64,000 nt of DNA from contig NZ_BMOE01000002.1 of NCBI RefSeq assembly GCF_014646915.1, positions 336,686-400,685 on the forward strand, in the 5' to 3' direction. Both the position numbers and the translations under genes were made by a program. The notes beneath the pieces are model-generated. The model was not told the origin of the DNA and searched no databases. It was given only the letters and a program-made list of their open reading frames with translations. The stretch is from Deinococcus aquiradiocola. Its GTDB lineage: Bacteria > Deinococcota > Deinococci > Deinococcales > Deinococcaceae. This document shows positions 50,542 to 59,728 of the stretch, one piece after another (the stretch's first letter is position 1; every line of letters begins with the position of its first letter).

Positions 50542-51207
50542 GTGAAGCTGCTCCTCACGTCCGGCGGCGTCACGAACGCGGCCATCCATGCGGCCCTCGT
50601 CGACATGCTCGGCAGGCCGCTGCAGTCCTGCCGCGCCCTGTGCATCCCCACCGCGCAGCACGGCCACCCCTGGTGTACACCCGAAACCGCTTGGCGCTTC
50701 GTCGCCGGGCGCAGTCCGGCCCGTATGGTCGACCTGGGATGGCAGTCGGTGGGGCTGCTGGAACTCCTCGCCCTGCCGGAACTCCCCCCTGAACGCTGGG
50801 GGCCGTGGGTGCAGGCTGCCGACGTCCTGCTCGTGGACGGCGGCGACGCCACCTTCCTCGCCCACTGGCTCCGCGTCTCCGGTCTGGCCGCGCAGTTCCC
50901 GACCCTGCAGGACACCGTGTGGGTGGGCGTGAGTGCCGGGAGCATGGTCCTGACGCCCCGCGTCGGCCCGGAGTTCGTGTCGTGGTCCGGCGCGAACGGG
51001 GACGACCGGACCCTGGGTCTCGTGGATTTCTCGGTCTTCCCTCACCTCGACCACCCGGACTTCCCCTCGAACCGGATGGTGAACGCGGAGAAGTGGGCGG
51101 CCGGCATCGGCGGGCCCGCGTACGCCATCGACGATCAGACCGCCCTGCGCGTGGTGGACGGCGAGGTGGACGTCGTCTCCCAGGGGCAGTGGCGGGCGTT
51201 CCGGTAA
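50542..51207 (+). CDS. Peptidase E-like (S51) protein
   Basis: 221-residue member of the aspartyl dipeptidase/S51 family. LLLTSGGVTNAAIHAALVDM opens the domain, LLVDGGDATFLAHWLRVSG follows, and the nucleophile Ser is in VGVSAGSMVLTP. In true peptidase E the Ser-His-Glu triad cleaves Asp-X dipeptides; whether this cytosolic protein does so is not clear. It starts with GTG without a clear Shine-Dalgarno. No gene is seen between 50348 and 50541. Confidence 0.82.
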   Translation: MKLLLTSGGVTNAAIHAALVDMLGRPLQSCRALCIPTAQHGHPWCTPETAWRFVAGRSPARMVDLGWQSVGLLELLALPELPPERWGPWVQAADVLLVDGGDATFLAHWLRVSGLAAQFPTLQDTVWVGVSAGSMVLTPRVGPEFVSWSGANGDDRTLGLVDFSVFPHLDHPDFPSNRMVNAEKWAAGIGGPAYAIDDQTALRVVDGEVDVVSQGQWRAFR

Positions 51208-51291
51208 GCGGGCCTCCACCAGGTCGTCCCGACCCTGCATGGACGACCGCAGCAGGGACAGACATGACCATTCCCCGTGATCCGGCGTTGC

Positions 51292-51352
51292 CCGATTCCA
51301 GGGATGTCAGCACCGTTCCCGACATGCCTGGAATCGCCTCAACACCGGATCA
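51292..51352. repeat. Dispersed repeat remnant, copy G, with hairpin
   Basis: Short form keeping only the element's ends: GATTCCAGGGATGTC (51294-51308) and GACATGCCTGGAATC (51321-51335) pair with one mismatch, followed by TCAACACCGGATCA. The hairpin lies between two convergent genes and may terminate both. Its TCA is the stop codon of the minus-strand regulator. Confidence 0.6.
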
Positions 51353-52204
51353 CTTCGTGACGGTACGAACGGCGCGCCGGACCTGCTCGATGAGACGGGC
51401 GTCGATGCTGCCCGCCTCGGCCGTCAGCGCGACGATCCTGAGGTCCGCGTCCCCGGCCGTCAGCACGTCGCAGTCGACGTGCACGTGACCGACAACCGGG
51501 TGCTCGACGACCTTGCGGTCCTCGCTGTGCTCACCGACGGCCCCGGAGCGCCACATCCGGGCAAAATCAGGGTTTCCGCCGAGCAGGCGCTGCAGCAGGC
51601 CGCTCAGGCGAGCGTCGCCAGGGTAGCGGGCACTGGCCCGCCGCAGGTCCGCGACGAGGCCACGCTTCGAAGCGTTCAGGTCGGCGACCTGAACGGGCCA
51701 CGCCTCCACCCGCGCGGGAAACCCGGGGACGGGGAACCGTGACGTCGCGAAGTTCCTTTCCTCCGGCGCGACTTCGGCCGGGTCGCCGATCAGGGCAGCC
51801 CAGCTGTCGTTCCACCACACCTGCTGCCAGTCGGCCGCGAACACCGAGACCGGCACGTCGCCAAGGCGCGTCAGCAGGCGCTGCACGCCGGGCGTGATGC
51901 GGTCGCTCACGGGCCGGTCACCTGGGGGCCGCAGGCCCGTGAGGCGGTACAGGTGATCGCGTTCGGCCGCGCTGAGCTGCAGGGCACCGGCAAGCGCGGC
52001 CACCGCCTGACCGGACGGCGCGGTCGCGCGGCCCTGCTCCAGCCGGGTCACGTAATCCACCGAGAGTCCGGCCCGTTCGGCGAGGTCCTCGCGGCGAAGC
52101 CCGGCCGTCCGGCGGGCCGCCCTGAACGGCAGGCCCACCTGATCGGGCGTCAGCCGTTCCCGCCACACGCGCAGCGTCGCCGCGAGACTCGTCTGATCCG
52201 TCAT
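51350..52204 (-). CDS. XRE-family regulator with MmyB-like ligand domain
   Basis: 284 residues. The helix-turn-helix RRAARTA-type region LRREDLAERAGLSVDYVTRL is followed by an MmyB-like PAS-fold domain (VSVFAADWQQVWWNDSWAAL, FARMWRSGAVGEHS, HPVVGHVHVDCDVL). Such regulators are typically divergent from a short-chain dehydrogenase gene and repress it, as here. Start ATG 52204 is preferred because TAGCAT ends seven bases before it. Confidence 0.88.
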   Translation of the reverse strand: MTDQTSLAATLRVWRERLTPDQVGLPFRAARRTAGLRREDLAERAGLSVDYVTRLEQGRATAPSGQAVAALAGALQLSAAERDHLYRLTGLRPPGDRPVSDRITPGVQRLLTRLGDVPVSVFAADWQQVWWNDSWAALIGDPAEVAPEERNFATSRFPVPGFPARVEAWPVQVADLNASKRGLVADLRRASARYPGDARLSGLLQRLLGGNPDFARMWRSGAVGEHSEDRKVVEHPVVGHVHVDCDVLTAGDADLRIVALTAEAGSIDARLIEQVRRAVRTVTK

Positions 52205-52242
52205 GCCGGTCATGCTAGAGCCTGCAGCGGGCGCGCGTGAAG

Positions 52243-52261
52243 GTAGGACTCACGGTCCTAC
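52243..52261. promoter_or_regulatory. Operator between XRE regulator and SDR gene
   Basis: GTAGGAC (52243-52249) and GTCCTAC (52255-52261) form a perfect 7-bp inverted repeat with a 5-base spacer, midway between two divergent starts. Likely binding site of the XRE/MmyB-like regulator. Confidence 0.65.
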
Positions 52262-52310
52262 GGTCAGGCCCTCCCTGGGCAGCCGGGGAGGACCGGAGCA
52301 CACTGACCGC

Positions 52311-53006
52311 ATGACGATCACCTTCATCACCGGAGCGAACAAGGGCCTGGGCTTCGAAACGGCCCGCCGACTGAAAGACCTGGGACACACCGTCCTGCTG
52401 GGCGCACGAGACGCCGCGCGCGGCCAGGCGGCCGCCGAGACGCTGGGCGTGCGGTTCGTGCAGATCGACGTCGCGGACGACGCTTCCGTGACGCGCGCCG
52501 CGCAGGACGTCGCGGCGCACGAGGGACACGTCGACGTGCTCGTCAACAACGCCGGCATCATCGGCCCGCACGTTCCTGCCGATCAGCTGACCGGCGCGCA
52601 GGCGATGGAGGTCTTCGGAACGAACGTGGCCGGGATCGTCCGCGTGACAGGCGCGTTCCTGCCGCTCCTCCGCAGGTCCGGCGACCCGGTCGTCGTCAAC
52701 GTCAGCAGCGGTATGGGGTCCTTCGCGGTGACGCACGACCAGGACCGCATCGAGTCCACGGTCATCGCGCCGCTGTACACGGCCTCCAAGGCGGCCGTCA
52801 CGATGCTGACCACCCAGTACGCCCGGGCCTTCCCCGGCATCCGGTTCAACGCGGCGGACCCCGGGTACACCGCGACGGACCTGAACGGTCACAGTGGCCC
52901 GCAGACCGTGACGGAAGGCACGGACGCCATCGTGACCCTCGCGACCGAGCGGGCGGACGCCGGGACCGGACGCCTGATCGACCGGTACGGCAGGGTGGCC
53001 TGGTGA
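52311..53006 (+). CDS. Short-chain dehydrogenase/reductase
   Basis: 231-residue Rossmann-fold oxidoreductase. The cofactor motif is FITGANKGLGFETARRL, then LVNNAGIIG, the catalytic Ser in VVNVSSGMGS, YTASKAA (Tyr-x-x-x-Lys), and NAADPGYTATDL. The missing Arg at the end of the motif suggests NAD(P) preference cannot be read safely. Divergent from the XRE regulator, which probably controls it. Confidence 0.9.
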   Translation: MTITFITGANKGLGFETARRLKDLGHTVLLGARDAARGQAAAETLGVRFVQIDVADDASVTRAAQDVAAHEGHVDVLVNNAGIIGPHVPADQLTGAQAMEVFGTNVAGIVRVTGAFLPLLRRSGDPVVVNVSSGMGSFAVTHDQDRIESTVIAPLYTASKAAVTMLTTQYARAFPGIRFNAADPGYTATDLNGHSGPQTVTEGTDAIVTLATERADAGTGRLIDRYGRVAW

Positions 53007-53021
53007 GGCACGGCGCGGCCG

Positions 53022-54365
53022 TCACCCTGCCTGCCGCTGCAGGGCGTCCAGGGCGGCCGTCACACGGTCGATGAGTTCGCCGCTCGCCCCGAGGACGTCC
53101 ACCTCGTTCAGGCGTGGGAGGGAGGCCGGAATGCCGTCCTGTCCCCCGAGCGCGTCCTGCAGGGTCGGGGCCTGCCGGTGCAGGACGGCCTGCACGGCCT
53201 CCTGCACGCGGCGGGCAGCGTCCGCGCGGCCGATCAGGGGGGTGAGGGCGAAGGTGTACGCTTCGGCGAGCATCAGGCCGCGCGACGCGTCCAGGGTGGC
53301 CTGCATGTGCGCCGTGTTCACGTTGAGGTCCTCCAGCAGGTGCCGGGCCCGGGTGAGGGCCCCGGCGGTCAGGCCGAGCATCTGCGGCAGCGTCAGCCAT
53401 TCCAGCTGCCAGCCGTGCGTGCCGCGCTCGTGTTCCTGAACGAGGGCGTGGTGCAGGGCGGGCAGCAGCGTGGCGTTCATGCGGGCGGCCGCGACGAGCA
53501 GTTCGCTCTGGACGGGGTTGCTCTTCTGCGGCATGGTGCTGGACCCGCCGCGGGCGCCCTCCGTGACCTCGGCCACCTCGCTCTGCGCGAGGAGCAGCAG
53601 GTCCTGCCCGACCTTGCCGAGGCCGCCCGTCACCAGGGACAGCCAGCCCGCCAGTTCCGCCAGCGCGTCCCGCTGCGTGTGCCAGGGCATGAGGGCCTCC
53701 GCCAGCGCGAGTTCCCCGGCAAGTGCCGACGCGACGCGCAGCCCGTCCCCGTTCAGGGCCGACAGGGTCCCGGCGGCCCCGCCGAACTGCAGGACCAGCA
53801 GGCGCGGCCGCAGTTCATGGAGGCGACCGGCGTGCCGGACGAGCGGCGCGAGCCAGCCCGCGACCTTCAGTCCGAACGTGACGGGAACCGCCTGCTGGCT
53901 GTGCGTGCGGCCCGCCATCACGGTGTGCCGGTGCCGCTGCGCGAGGGCCGCCATGACGGTCATCAGGGCGTGCAGTTCCGCGTCCAGCAGCGCGTGCGCG
54001 TCCCGTAGGGTCAGCACGAGCGCGGTGTCCACGATGTCCTGCGTCGTCGCGCCCCGGTGCAGGGCGGTGCGGGCCGGTTCCGGCAGCTGCGCCCGCCACT
54101 CGCCGAGCAGGGCAGGCACCGGCACCCCGTCGCGCAGCAGGCCCGGCTGCAGGCGCTGCAGGTCCACGCTGAAGGTCAGGGCGGACGCCGCGATCTGCTC
54201 GGCCGCCTGTTCCGCGATCAGGCCCAGGCGCGCCTGCACGCGCGCCAGGGCGACCTCCACCTGCAGCATGCGCGCGAGCTGCGCGTCGTCGCGGAACAGG
54301 GCCGTCATGTCCGGCGTGGTGAACATCGGGCCGTACAGCGCCGAATCCAGCGGACTGAAACTCAC
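53022..54365 (-). CDS. pcaB: 3-carboxy-cis,cis-muconate cycloisomerase
   Basis: 447 residues of the fumarase/aspartase superfamily. It has GATTQDIVDTALVLTLRDA, MAGRTHSQQAVPVTFGLK and the signature GGSSTMPQKSNPVQSELL. Converts 3-carboxy-cis,cis-muconate to 4-carboxymuconolactone. Last gene of the protocatechuate operon, 15 bases after pcaG. Start ATG 54365. Confidence 0.93.
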   Translation of the reverse strand: MSFSPLDSALYGPMFTTPDMTALFRDDAQLARMLQVEVALARVQARLGLIAEQAAEQIAASALTFSVDLQRLQPGLLRDGVPVPALLGEWRAQLPEPARTALHRGATTQDIVDTALVLTLRDAHALLDAELHALMTVMAALAQRHRHTVMAGRTHSQQAVPVTFGLKVAGWLAPLVRHAGRLHELRPRLLVLQFGGAAGTLSALNGDGLRVASALAGELALAEALMPWHTQRDALAELAGWLSLVTGGLGKVGQDLLLLAQSEVAEVTEGARGGSSTMPQKSNPVQSELLVAAARMNATLLPALHHALVQEHERGTHGWQLEWLTLPQMLGLTAGALTRARHLLEDLNVNTAHMQATLDASRGLMLAEAYTFALTPLIGRADAARRVQEAVQAVLHRQAPTLQDALGGQDGIPASLPRLNEVDVLGASGELIDRVTAALDALQRQAG

Positions 54366-54380
54366 GCTGCCCCTGGCCGT

Positions 54381-54987
54381 TCAGTACGCATCGAAGAACA
54401 CCGTCTCGTCCTGCCCCTGCATGCGGAAGTCCAGGTGGTAGACCGCGCCGTCCGGGGTGTCCTCACGCCGGGCGATCAGGGTGTGGCGGCGGTGGTCCGG
54501 CACGGCGTTCAGCAGGGGGTCGCCGCTGTTGTCCTCGTCGCTGAAGTACACGGCCGTCACGAGGTGCGTCAGCAGGCCGCGCATGCCGAGCCAGACGTTC
54601 AGGCGCGGCGCGAGGCCAGGCGCGGCCGACCCGGGCTTCAGGGTGTGCAGCGCGTAGCGGTGAAGGGGCGTGCGGGTGTGCGCGCGGCCGTACCCGCCGA
54701 AGTCCGCGTCCGCGCGGGCAGGGTACGCGCCGTTCGCGTCCGCCTGCCACACCTCGATCAGCGCGTCCTCGATGGTGACGCCGTCGCCGTCCAGCACGCG
54801 TCCCGTCAGGGTGACGCGCTCGCCGGGCACGGGACTGCCGGGCGTGACCATCACGTGCCCCAGTCCGGCCTGCAGGCCCTGAACGCCGGGCACGAGGCCC
54901 TGATGGAAGTACGGGCCGACCGTCTGGCTGGGCGACGGGCCGAAGTTCCCGGCGAGGTTCGAGGTGTCTTCCGGCAGCGGTGGGGGT

Positions 54988-54998
<11 letters not shown>
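54381..54998 (-). CDS. pcaG: Protocatechuate 3,4-dioxygenase alpha subunit
   Basis: 205 residues of the intradiol dioxygenase fold: SQTVGPYFHQGL, LIEVWQADANGAYPA and LVTAVYFSDEDNSGDP. The alpha chain lacks the iron ligands and pairs with PcaH to cleave protocatechuate. ATG 54998 overlaps pcaH by 11 bases. Confidence 0.92.
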
Positions 54999-55706
<708 letters not shown>

Positions 55707-55710
<4 letters not shown>

Positions 55711-56942
55711 GGCTTGTCCTCCTGGGCGTGCGGGCCTTCCGCGCGCGGTTCGGCGAGCACGCGTTTGGCGATCTGGAAGGCGCGGTTCGCGACGGGGACG
55801 CCCGCGTACACGGCGACCTGCATGAACACCTCGCGCAGTTCGTCGGGCGTGACGCCGGTGTTCACGGTCGCGCGGACGTGCATCTCCAGTTCGTGCTCGC
55901 GCGGGAGGGCCGTCAGGACGGCCAGGGTGAGCAGGTGACGGGTGTGGGTGTCCAGCGTGCCGCGCGACCACGGCCCGCCCCAGGCGTACTCGGTGATGAA
56001 CGCCTGGAAGTCGCGGTCGAGGTCGGTGGTGGCCGCCGACGCGCGGTCCACGTGAGCGTCCCCCAGCACGCGGCGGCGCGCGGCCATTCCGGCGCTCACC
56101 CGGTCCGGCCACGCAGGTGCGTTCAGCCGTTCCAGGAACGCCAGCAGGTGCCGGGCGACGGCCTGCGGCTGTTCCACGCCCGGAAGGTGCGCCGCGCCCG
56201 GCACGGATTCGAAGGGCGCGCGCAGCAGGGCCGCCAGTTCACGGTTCAGGTCCGGCGGGGTGGCCTCGTCATGCTCGCCGCATAGCACCACGGCCGGGAC
56301 AGTCAGGGCCGCCGTCTGCACGCGCAGGTCCGCGTCCCGCAGGGCGGCGCAGGTGCCCGCGTACCCCTGCGGGGCGGTGCGGGTCATCATGTTCAGGTAC
56401 CCGCGCGCGCTGGCCGGGCGGGCCGCCATGAAGGCAGGCGTGAACCAGCGGGCGAGCACGCCGGGCGCGATGCGGCCCAGGTCGCCCGCCTCGGCCGCCG
56501 CGATGCGCGCCGCCCACAGTTCCGCCGTGCCGATGCGCGCGCCCGTGTCCATCAGCACGAGGCCATCCACGCGCTCCGGGAACGCCGCCGCGAAATCCTG
56601 CGCGATCAGGCCGCCCACCGACACGCCCGCCAGAACCGCGCACTCCACGCCCAGCGCGTCCAGCAGCCGGGCGAGGTCCAGGCTGTGGTCACGTACCGTG
56701 TACGGCGCGGGCGGCGCGTCCGACAGGCCGTGCCCGCGCAGGTCGTACTGCACCGTCCGGACGTGCGGGGCCACCGTGCCGGCCACGTCGTCCCAGATGC
56801 TCAGGTCGCTGCCCAGCGAGTTCAGGAACACGACGGTACGGTCTCCCCTGCCGCCCTGACGGCAGTGCAGGGTCAGCTCGCCCGCCTGCACGAACGGCTC
56901 CGGCCGTCCCGTGCGTGCCGTTCCCGTGCGCGCCGTCGTCAC
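55707..56942 (-). CDS. pcaL: 3-oxoadipate enol-lactonase / 4-carboxymuconolactone decarboxylase fusion
   Basis: 411 residues. Residues about 20-270 are an alpha/beta hydrolase (FLNSLGSDLSIWDDVA, nucleophile LAGVSVGGLIAQDFA) equal to PcaD. Residues about 285-395 are a carboxymuconolactone decarboxylase (YAWGGPWSRGTLDTHTRHLL, ATVNTGVTPDELREVFMQVA) equal to PcaC. Such PcaL fusions are known from actinobacteria. It performs the last two steps to 3-oxoadipate. GTG 56942 overlaps the pobA stop as GTGA. Confidence 0.93.
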
Positions 56943-58135
56943 AGCTCCACCGGAAAGCCCACGTAGTTCTCGGCCAGCGAGCGGGACGCGGCCTCCGAAT
57001 GTACGAGGTAGTCCAGCTCCGCGAGATGAATCCGCCCCTCGAACGCCGACCCGGTCGGGTCGCGGTGCAGCATGCGTGTCATGCTCCACGAGAAGCGCTC
57101 GGCGCGCCACACCCGCCGCAGCGCCCGCGCCGAGTACGTGTCCAGCGCGTCCCGGTCGCCGTGCCTCATGGCGCGGATCATCAGGTGACTGAGCAGCACC
57201 ACGTCACCCACCGCGAGGTTCAGGCCCTTCGCGCCGGTGGGCGGCACGATGTGCGCCGCGTCGCCCGCCAGGAACAGGCGCCCGTACCGCATGGGTTCCG
57301 ACACGAAGCTCCGCAGCGGCACGATGTTCTTCTGGAAGATGCGGCCCTCGGTGACGCACGACCCGGGCACGTCCAGGCGGCGGTGCAGTTCCTCCCACAC
57401 GCGGTCGTCCGGCCACTCGCCGAGCGGGTCGTGCGGGCCGCACTGCACGTACATCCGCTGAATTTCCGGCGTGCGCGTGCTGAGCAGCGCGAACCCGCGC
57501 TCGTGGTTGGCATAGATCAGCTCGTGGTACGACGGGGGCGCCTCGACCAGCACGCCCAGCCACCCGAAGGGGTACACCTTGGTGTACTCGCGCCGCTCCG
57601 TGACGGGGATCGCCTGACGGCCCGGACCGTGAAAGCCGTCGCAGCCCGCCACGTACTCGCACAGCAGTTCCTCCGGCTCGGCGTCCGGCGCGCGGCGGAA
57701 CGTGAGGCGCGGCCGGTCCGTCCGCAGGTCATGCATCGCCACGTCCTGCACCCCGAAGATCACCTGCCCGCCCTCCGCGTCCAGCGCGGCCAGCAGGTCG
57801 ATCAGCACCTCGTGCTGCGGGTACACCGTCACCTCCTTGCCGTCCGTCAGTTCACGGAAGTTCAGGTGGTGCCGCTCGCCGCAGAACTGCAGGGTGACGC
57901 CCCCGTGCCGGTGCGCCAGCCGGTCCATGCGCCCGTTCAGGCCGAGGTCCCGTATGAGGTCCGCGGTCCAGTGTTCGAGCACCCCGGCACGGATGGTGCC
58001 TTCGATCTCCGCGCGGCTGCGGCTGTCCAGCACCACGGACTCGATGCCTTCGCGGCGCAGCAGCAGGGAGAGGAACAGACCGGCAGGGCCGGCACCGACG
58101 ATCCCCACGGGAACGCGGGAGGTTCGGGTCATCAT
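56939..58135 (-). CDS. pobA: 4-hydroxybenzoate 3-monooxygenase
   Basis: 398-residue FAD monooxygenase that makes protocatechuate from 4-hydroxybenzoate with NADPH and O2. VGIVGAGPAGLFLSLLLRRE is the FAD motif, then EGTIRAGVLEHWTADLIRDL, YVAGCDGFHGPGRQ, and LAGDAAHIVPPTGAKGLNLA. First gene of pobA-pcaL-pcaH-pcaG-pcaB. TGGAGA precedes the ATG at 58135. pcaF, pcaI and pcaJ are not in the window. Confidence 0.95.
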   Translation of the reverse strand: MMTRTSRVPVGIVGAGPAGLFLSLLLRREGIESVVLDSRSRAEIEGTIRAGVLEHWTADLIRDLGLNGRMDRLAHRHGGVTLQFCGERHHLNFRELTDGKEVTVYPQHEVLIDLLAALDAEGGQVIFGVQDVAMHDLRTDRPRLTFRRAPDAEPEELLCEYVAGCDGFHGPGRQAIPVTERREYTKVYPFGWLGVLVEAPPSYHELIYANHERGFALLSTRTPEIQRMYVQCGPHDPLGEWPDDRVWEELHRRLDVPGSCVTEGRIFQKNIVPLRSFVSEPMRYGRLFLAGDAAHIVPPTGAKGLNLAVGDVVLLSHLMIRAMRHGDRDALDTYSARALRRVWRAERFSWSMTRMLHRDPTGSAFEGRIHLAELDYLVHSEAASRSLAENYVGFPVEL

Positions 58136-58233
58136 GCGGTCTCCAGGAATGAGAGAAGGAGTTGTGGTCCTGCTGAACTGACGCCCACTCTGCCGCGTGG
58201 AGGGCGGCCACTCAAGGCAGGCGTTCATCCATA

Positions 58234-58251
58234 CCGAATGGGGGGCCGAAT
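58234..58251. promoter_or_regulatory. Direct repeats in the pobA/IclR intergenic region
   Basis: Two CCGAAT hexamers (58234-58239 and 58246-58251) on the same face of the helix, 12 bases apart, about 100 bases before pobA. IclR-type activators often bind repeated sites here. Modest evidence. Confidence 0.4.
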
Positions 58252-58343
58252 AGGGGGAGGAGCGTGCGCGCGATCGACGTCACGCCCTGAACGGAACCCG
58301 GCAGGACAGGGAAGCCGCCGCGATCCGCTACCCTGGACGGACG

Positions 58344-59168
58344 ATGCTGAGCACGCTGGAAAAAGCCGGGCGGGTCCTGCGGCTCTTCACGGCCGAGAAC
58401 CCGGAGTGGGGCGTCAGTCAGGTGGCCCGTGCACTGAACGTCTCGAAAGGCAGCGCGCACGACGCGCTCGCCACCCTCACCGAGACCGGACTCGTGCACC
58501 GGATGGTGACGGGGCGCTACCGCCTGGGCTTCATGATCGTGTCGCTGCACGCCGTCCTGATGGCCCAGACCCCCTGGCGGCACGTGGCACAGGACGAGAT
58601 GGAACAGCTGGCCGCGCGCGTACAGCAGACGGTCACCCTCAGCGCCTTCGACGGGGGAAACGCCATCTGCGTCGCCGTGACCGGCACAGGGCCTCGCGCG
58701 CCGCACGACACGGTCGGCGCGCACCTTCCCGCGTACGCGGCGGCCGCCGGAAAGGCGATGCTCGCCTACCGCAGCGCCGAACAGGTACAGCGCGTCTGCG
58801 GCGCGGGCCTCTCCCCTTTCACGCCGACCACGCTCACGTCGGCGGACGCGTTGACGGCAGAACTCGCCCGGACCCGCCGGGCCGGGTACGCGGTAGAGGA
58901 CGAGGAACTCCTGCCGGGCCGCGGCGCCCTCGCCGCACCGTTCCGCAATGCCAACGGCGAGGTGATCGCCGCCGTGACGGTCAGCGCCCCCACCGCCGCC
59001 TGTCGGGCGGCCCAGGACCGCTGGGTGCCGGACCTGCTCGCCTGCGTGAAGGCCATCTCCGACCGCCTGGGCCACCAGCCAGGCGAAGGAAAAGACCGGC
59101 TGCACTGGCACCTGATCGACGGAGAGGAACGCCTGATGCGCCCGCCCGGTCTACGCCGCGAACCCTGA
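58344..59168 (+). CDS. IclR-family regulator of the pob/pca genes
   Basis: 274 residues. The winged HTH is WGVSQVARALNVSKGSAHDA, then a GAF-like IclR effector domain (PAYAAAAGKAMLAYRS, GYAVEDEELLPGRGALAAPF, NGEVIAAVTVSAP). Divergent from pobA; related PcaU/PcaR/PobR proteins activate these genes with protocatechuate or 4-hydroxybenzoate. Effector not readable from sequence. Confidence 0.9.
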   Translation: MLSTLEKAGRVLRLFTAENPEWGVSQVARALNVSKGSAHDALATLTETGLVHRMVTGRYRLGFMIVSLHAVLMAQTPWRHVAQDEMEQLAARVQQTVTLSAFDGGNAICVAVTGTGPRAPHDTVGAHLPAYAAAAGKAMLAYRSAEQVQRVCGAGLSPFTPTTLTSADALTAELARTRRAGYAVEDEELLPGRGALAAPFRNANGEVIAAVTVSAPTAACRAAQDRWVPDLLACVKAISDRLGHQPGEGKDRLHWHLIDGEERLMRPPGLRREP

Positions 59169-59278
59169 CCCGCATCCGGGGTGAATCTGCCGGCGCGTCG
59201 CCAGCCGACCGGAGGCCGCCACACGCGAGTGAAGACGGCCGCCCGATCGACAGTTTCAGTGTGCCGGTTGGCCCGCGG

Positions 59279-59728
59279 TCAGGGCAGTGGCTCGCCCGTG
59301 CGGGCCTGCTGCACCTTCAGGTACAGTGACCGCGCCTCCAGGAGGTTCGCGACGCGGATCAGCAGCTCGAACACGTCAAAGGGCTTGGTCAGGAAATCGC
59401 GCGCTCCGAGGGCCAGGGCGCGGCGCCGGGTCTCGGGCGTCGCGTCGGCCGTCAATACCAGGACCGGCAGGTACGTTCCTTCCGGCAGTCGGCGGTGCAG
59501 CTGCTCCAGAGCGGCGAACCCGTCGAAGCCGGGCATCCAGAGGTCCAGGATGATGAGGTCCGGGTCGTGCTGCGCGTGCAGTGCAGGAAGGCTCGCGGCG
59601 CTCGTCACGCCCGTCACGTGCCGGTACCCTTCGGTCTTCAGGATCTCCTCGACCAGTTCGACGTTGGGGGCGTGATCGTCGATCACGAGAATTCGGGCCG
59701 TGTCGTGCTGCGGAGCGTCATGGATCAT
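59279..59728 (-). CDS. Single-domain response regulator
   Basis: 149 residues, receiver domain only: RILVIDDHAPN acidic pair, phospho-acceptor Asp in IILDLWMPGFDGF, VLVLTADATPE and the Lys of FLTKPFDVFEL. No output domain, so it probably works as a phosphate relay or adaptor. It overlaps the kinase gene by 11 bases. Confidence 0.93.
   Translation of the reverse strand: MIHDAPQHDTARILVIDDHAPNVELVEEILKTEGYRHVTGVTSAASLPALHAQHDPDLIILDLWMPGFDGFAALEQLHRRLPEGTYLPVLVLTADATPETRRRALALGARDFLTKPFDVFELLIRVANLLEARSLYLKVQQARTGEPLP

Noticed and set aside
56915..59329. 804-codon plus-strand frame across pobA and IclR
   Set aside because: Covers two recognised genes in the wrong frame with no signature of its own.
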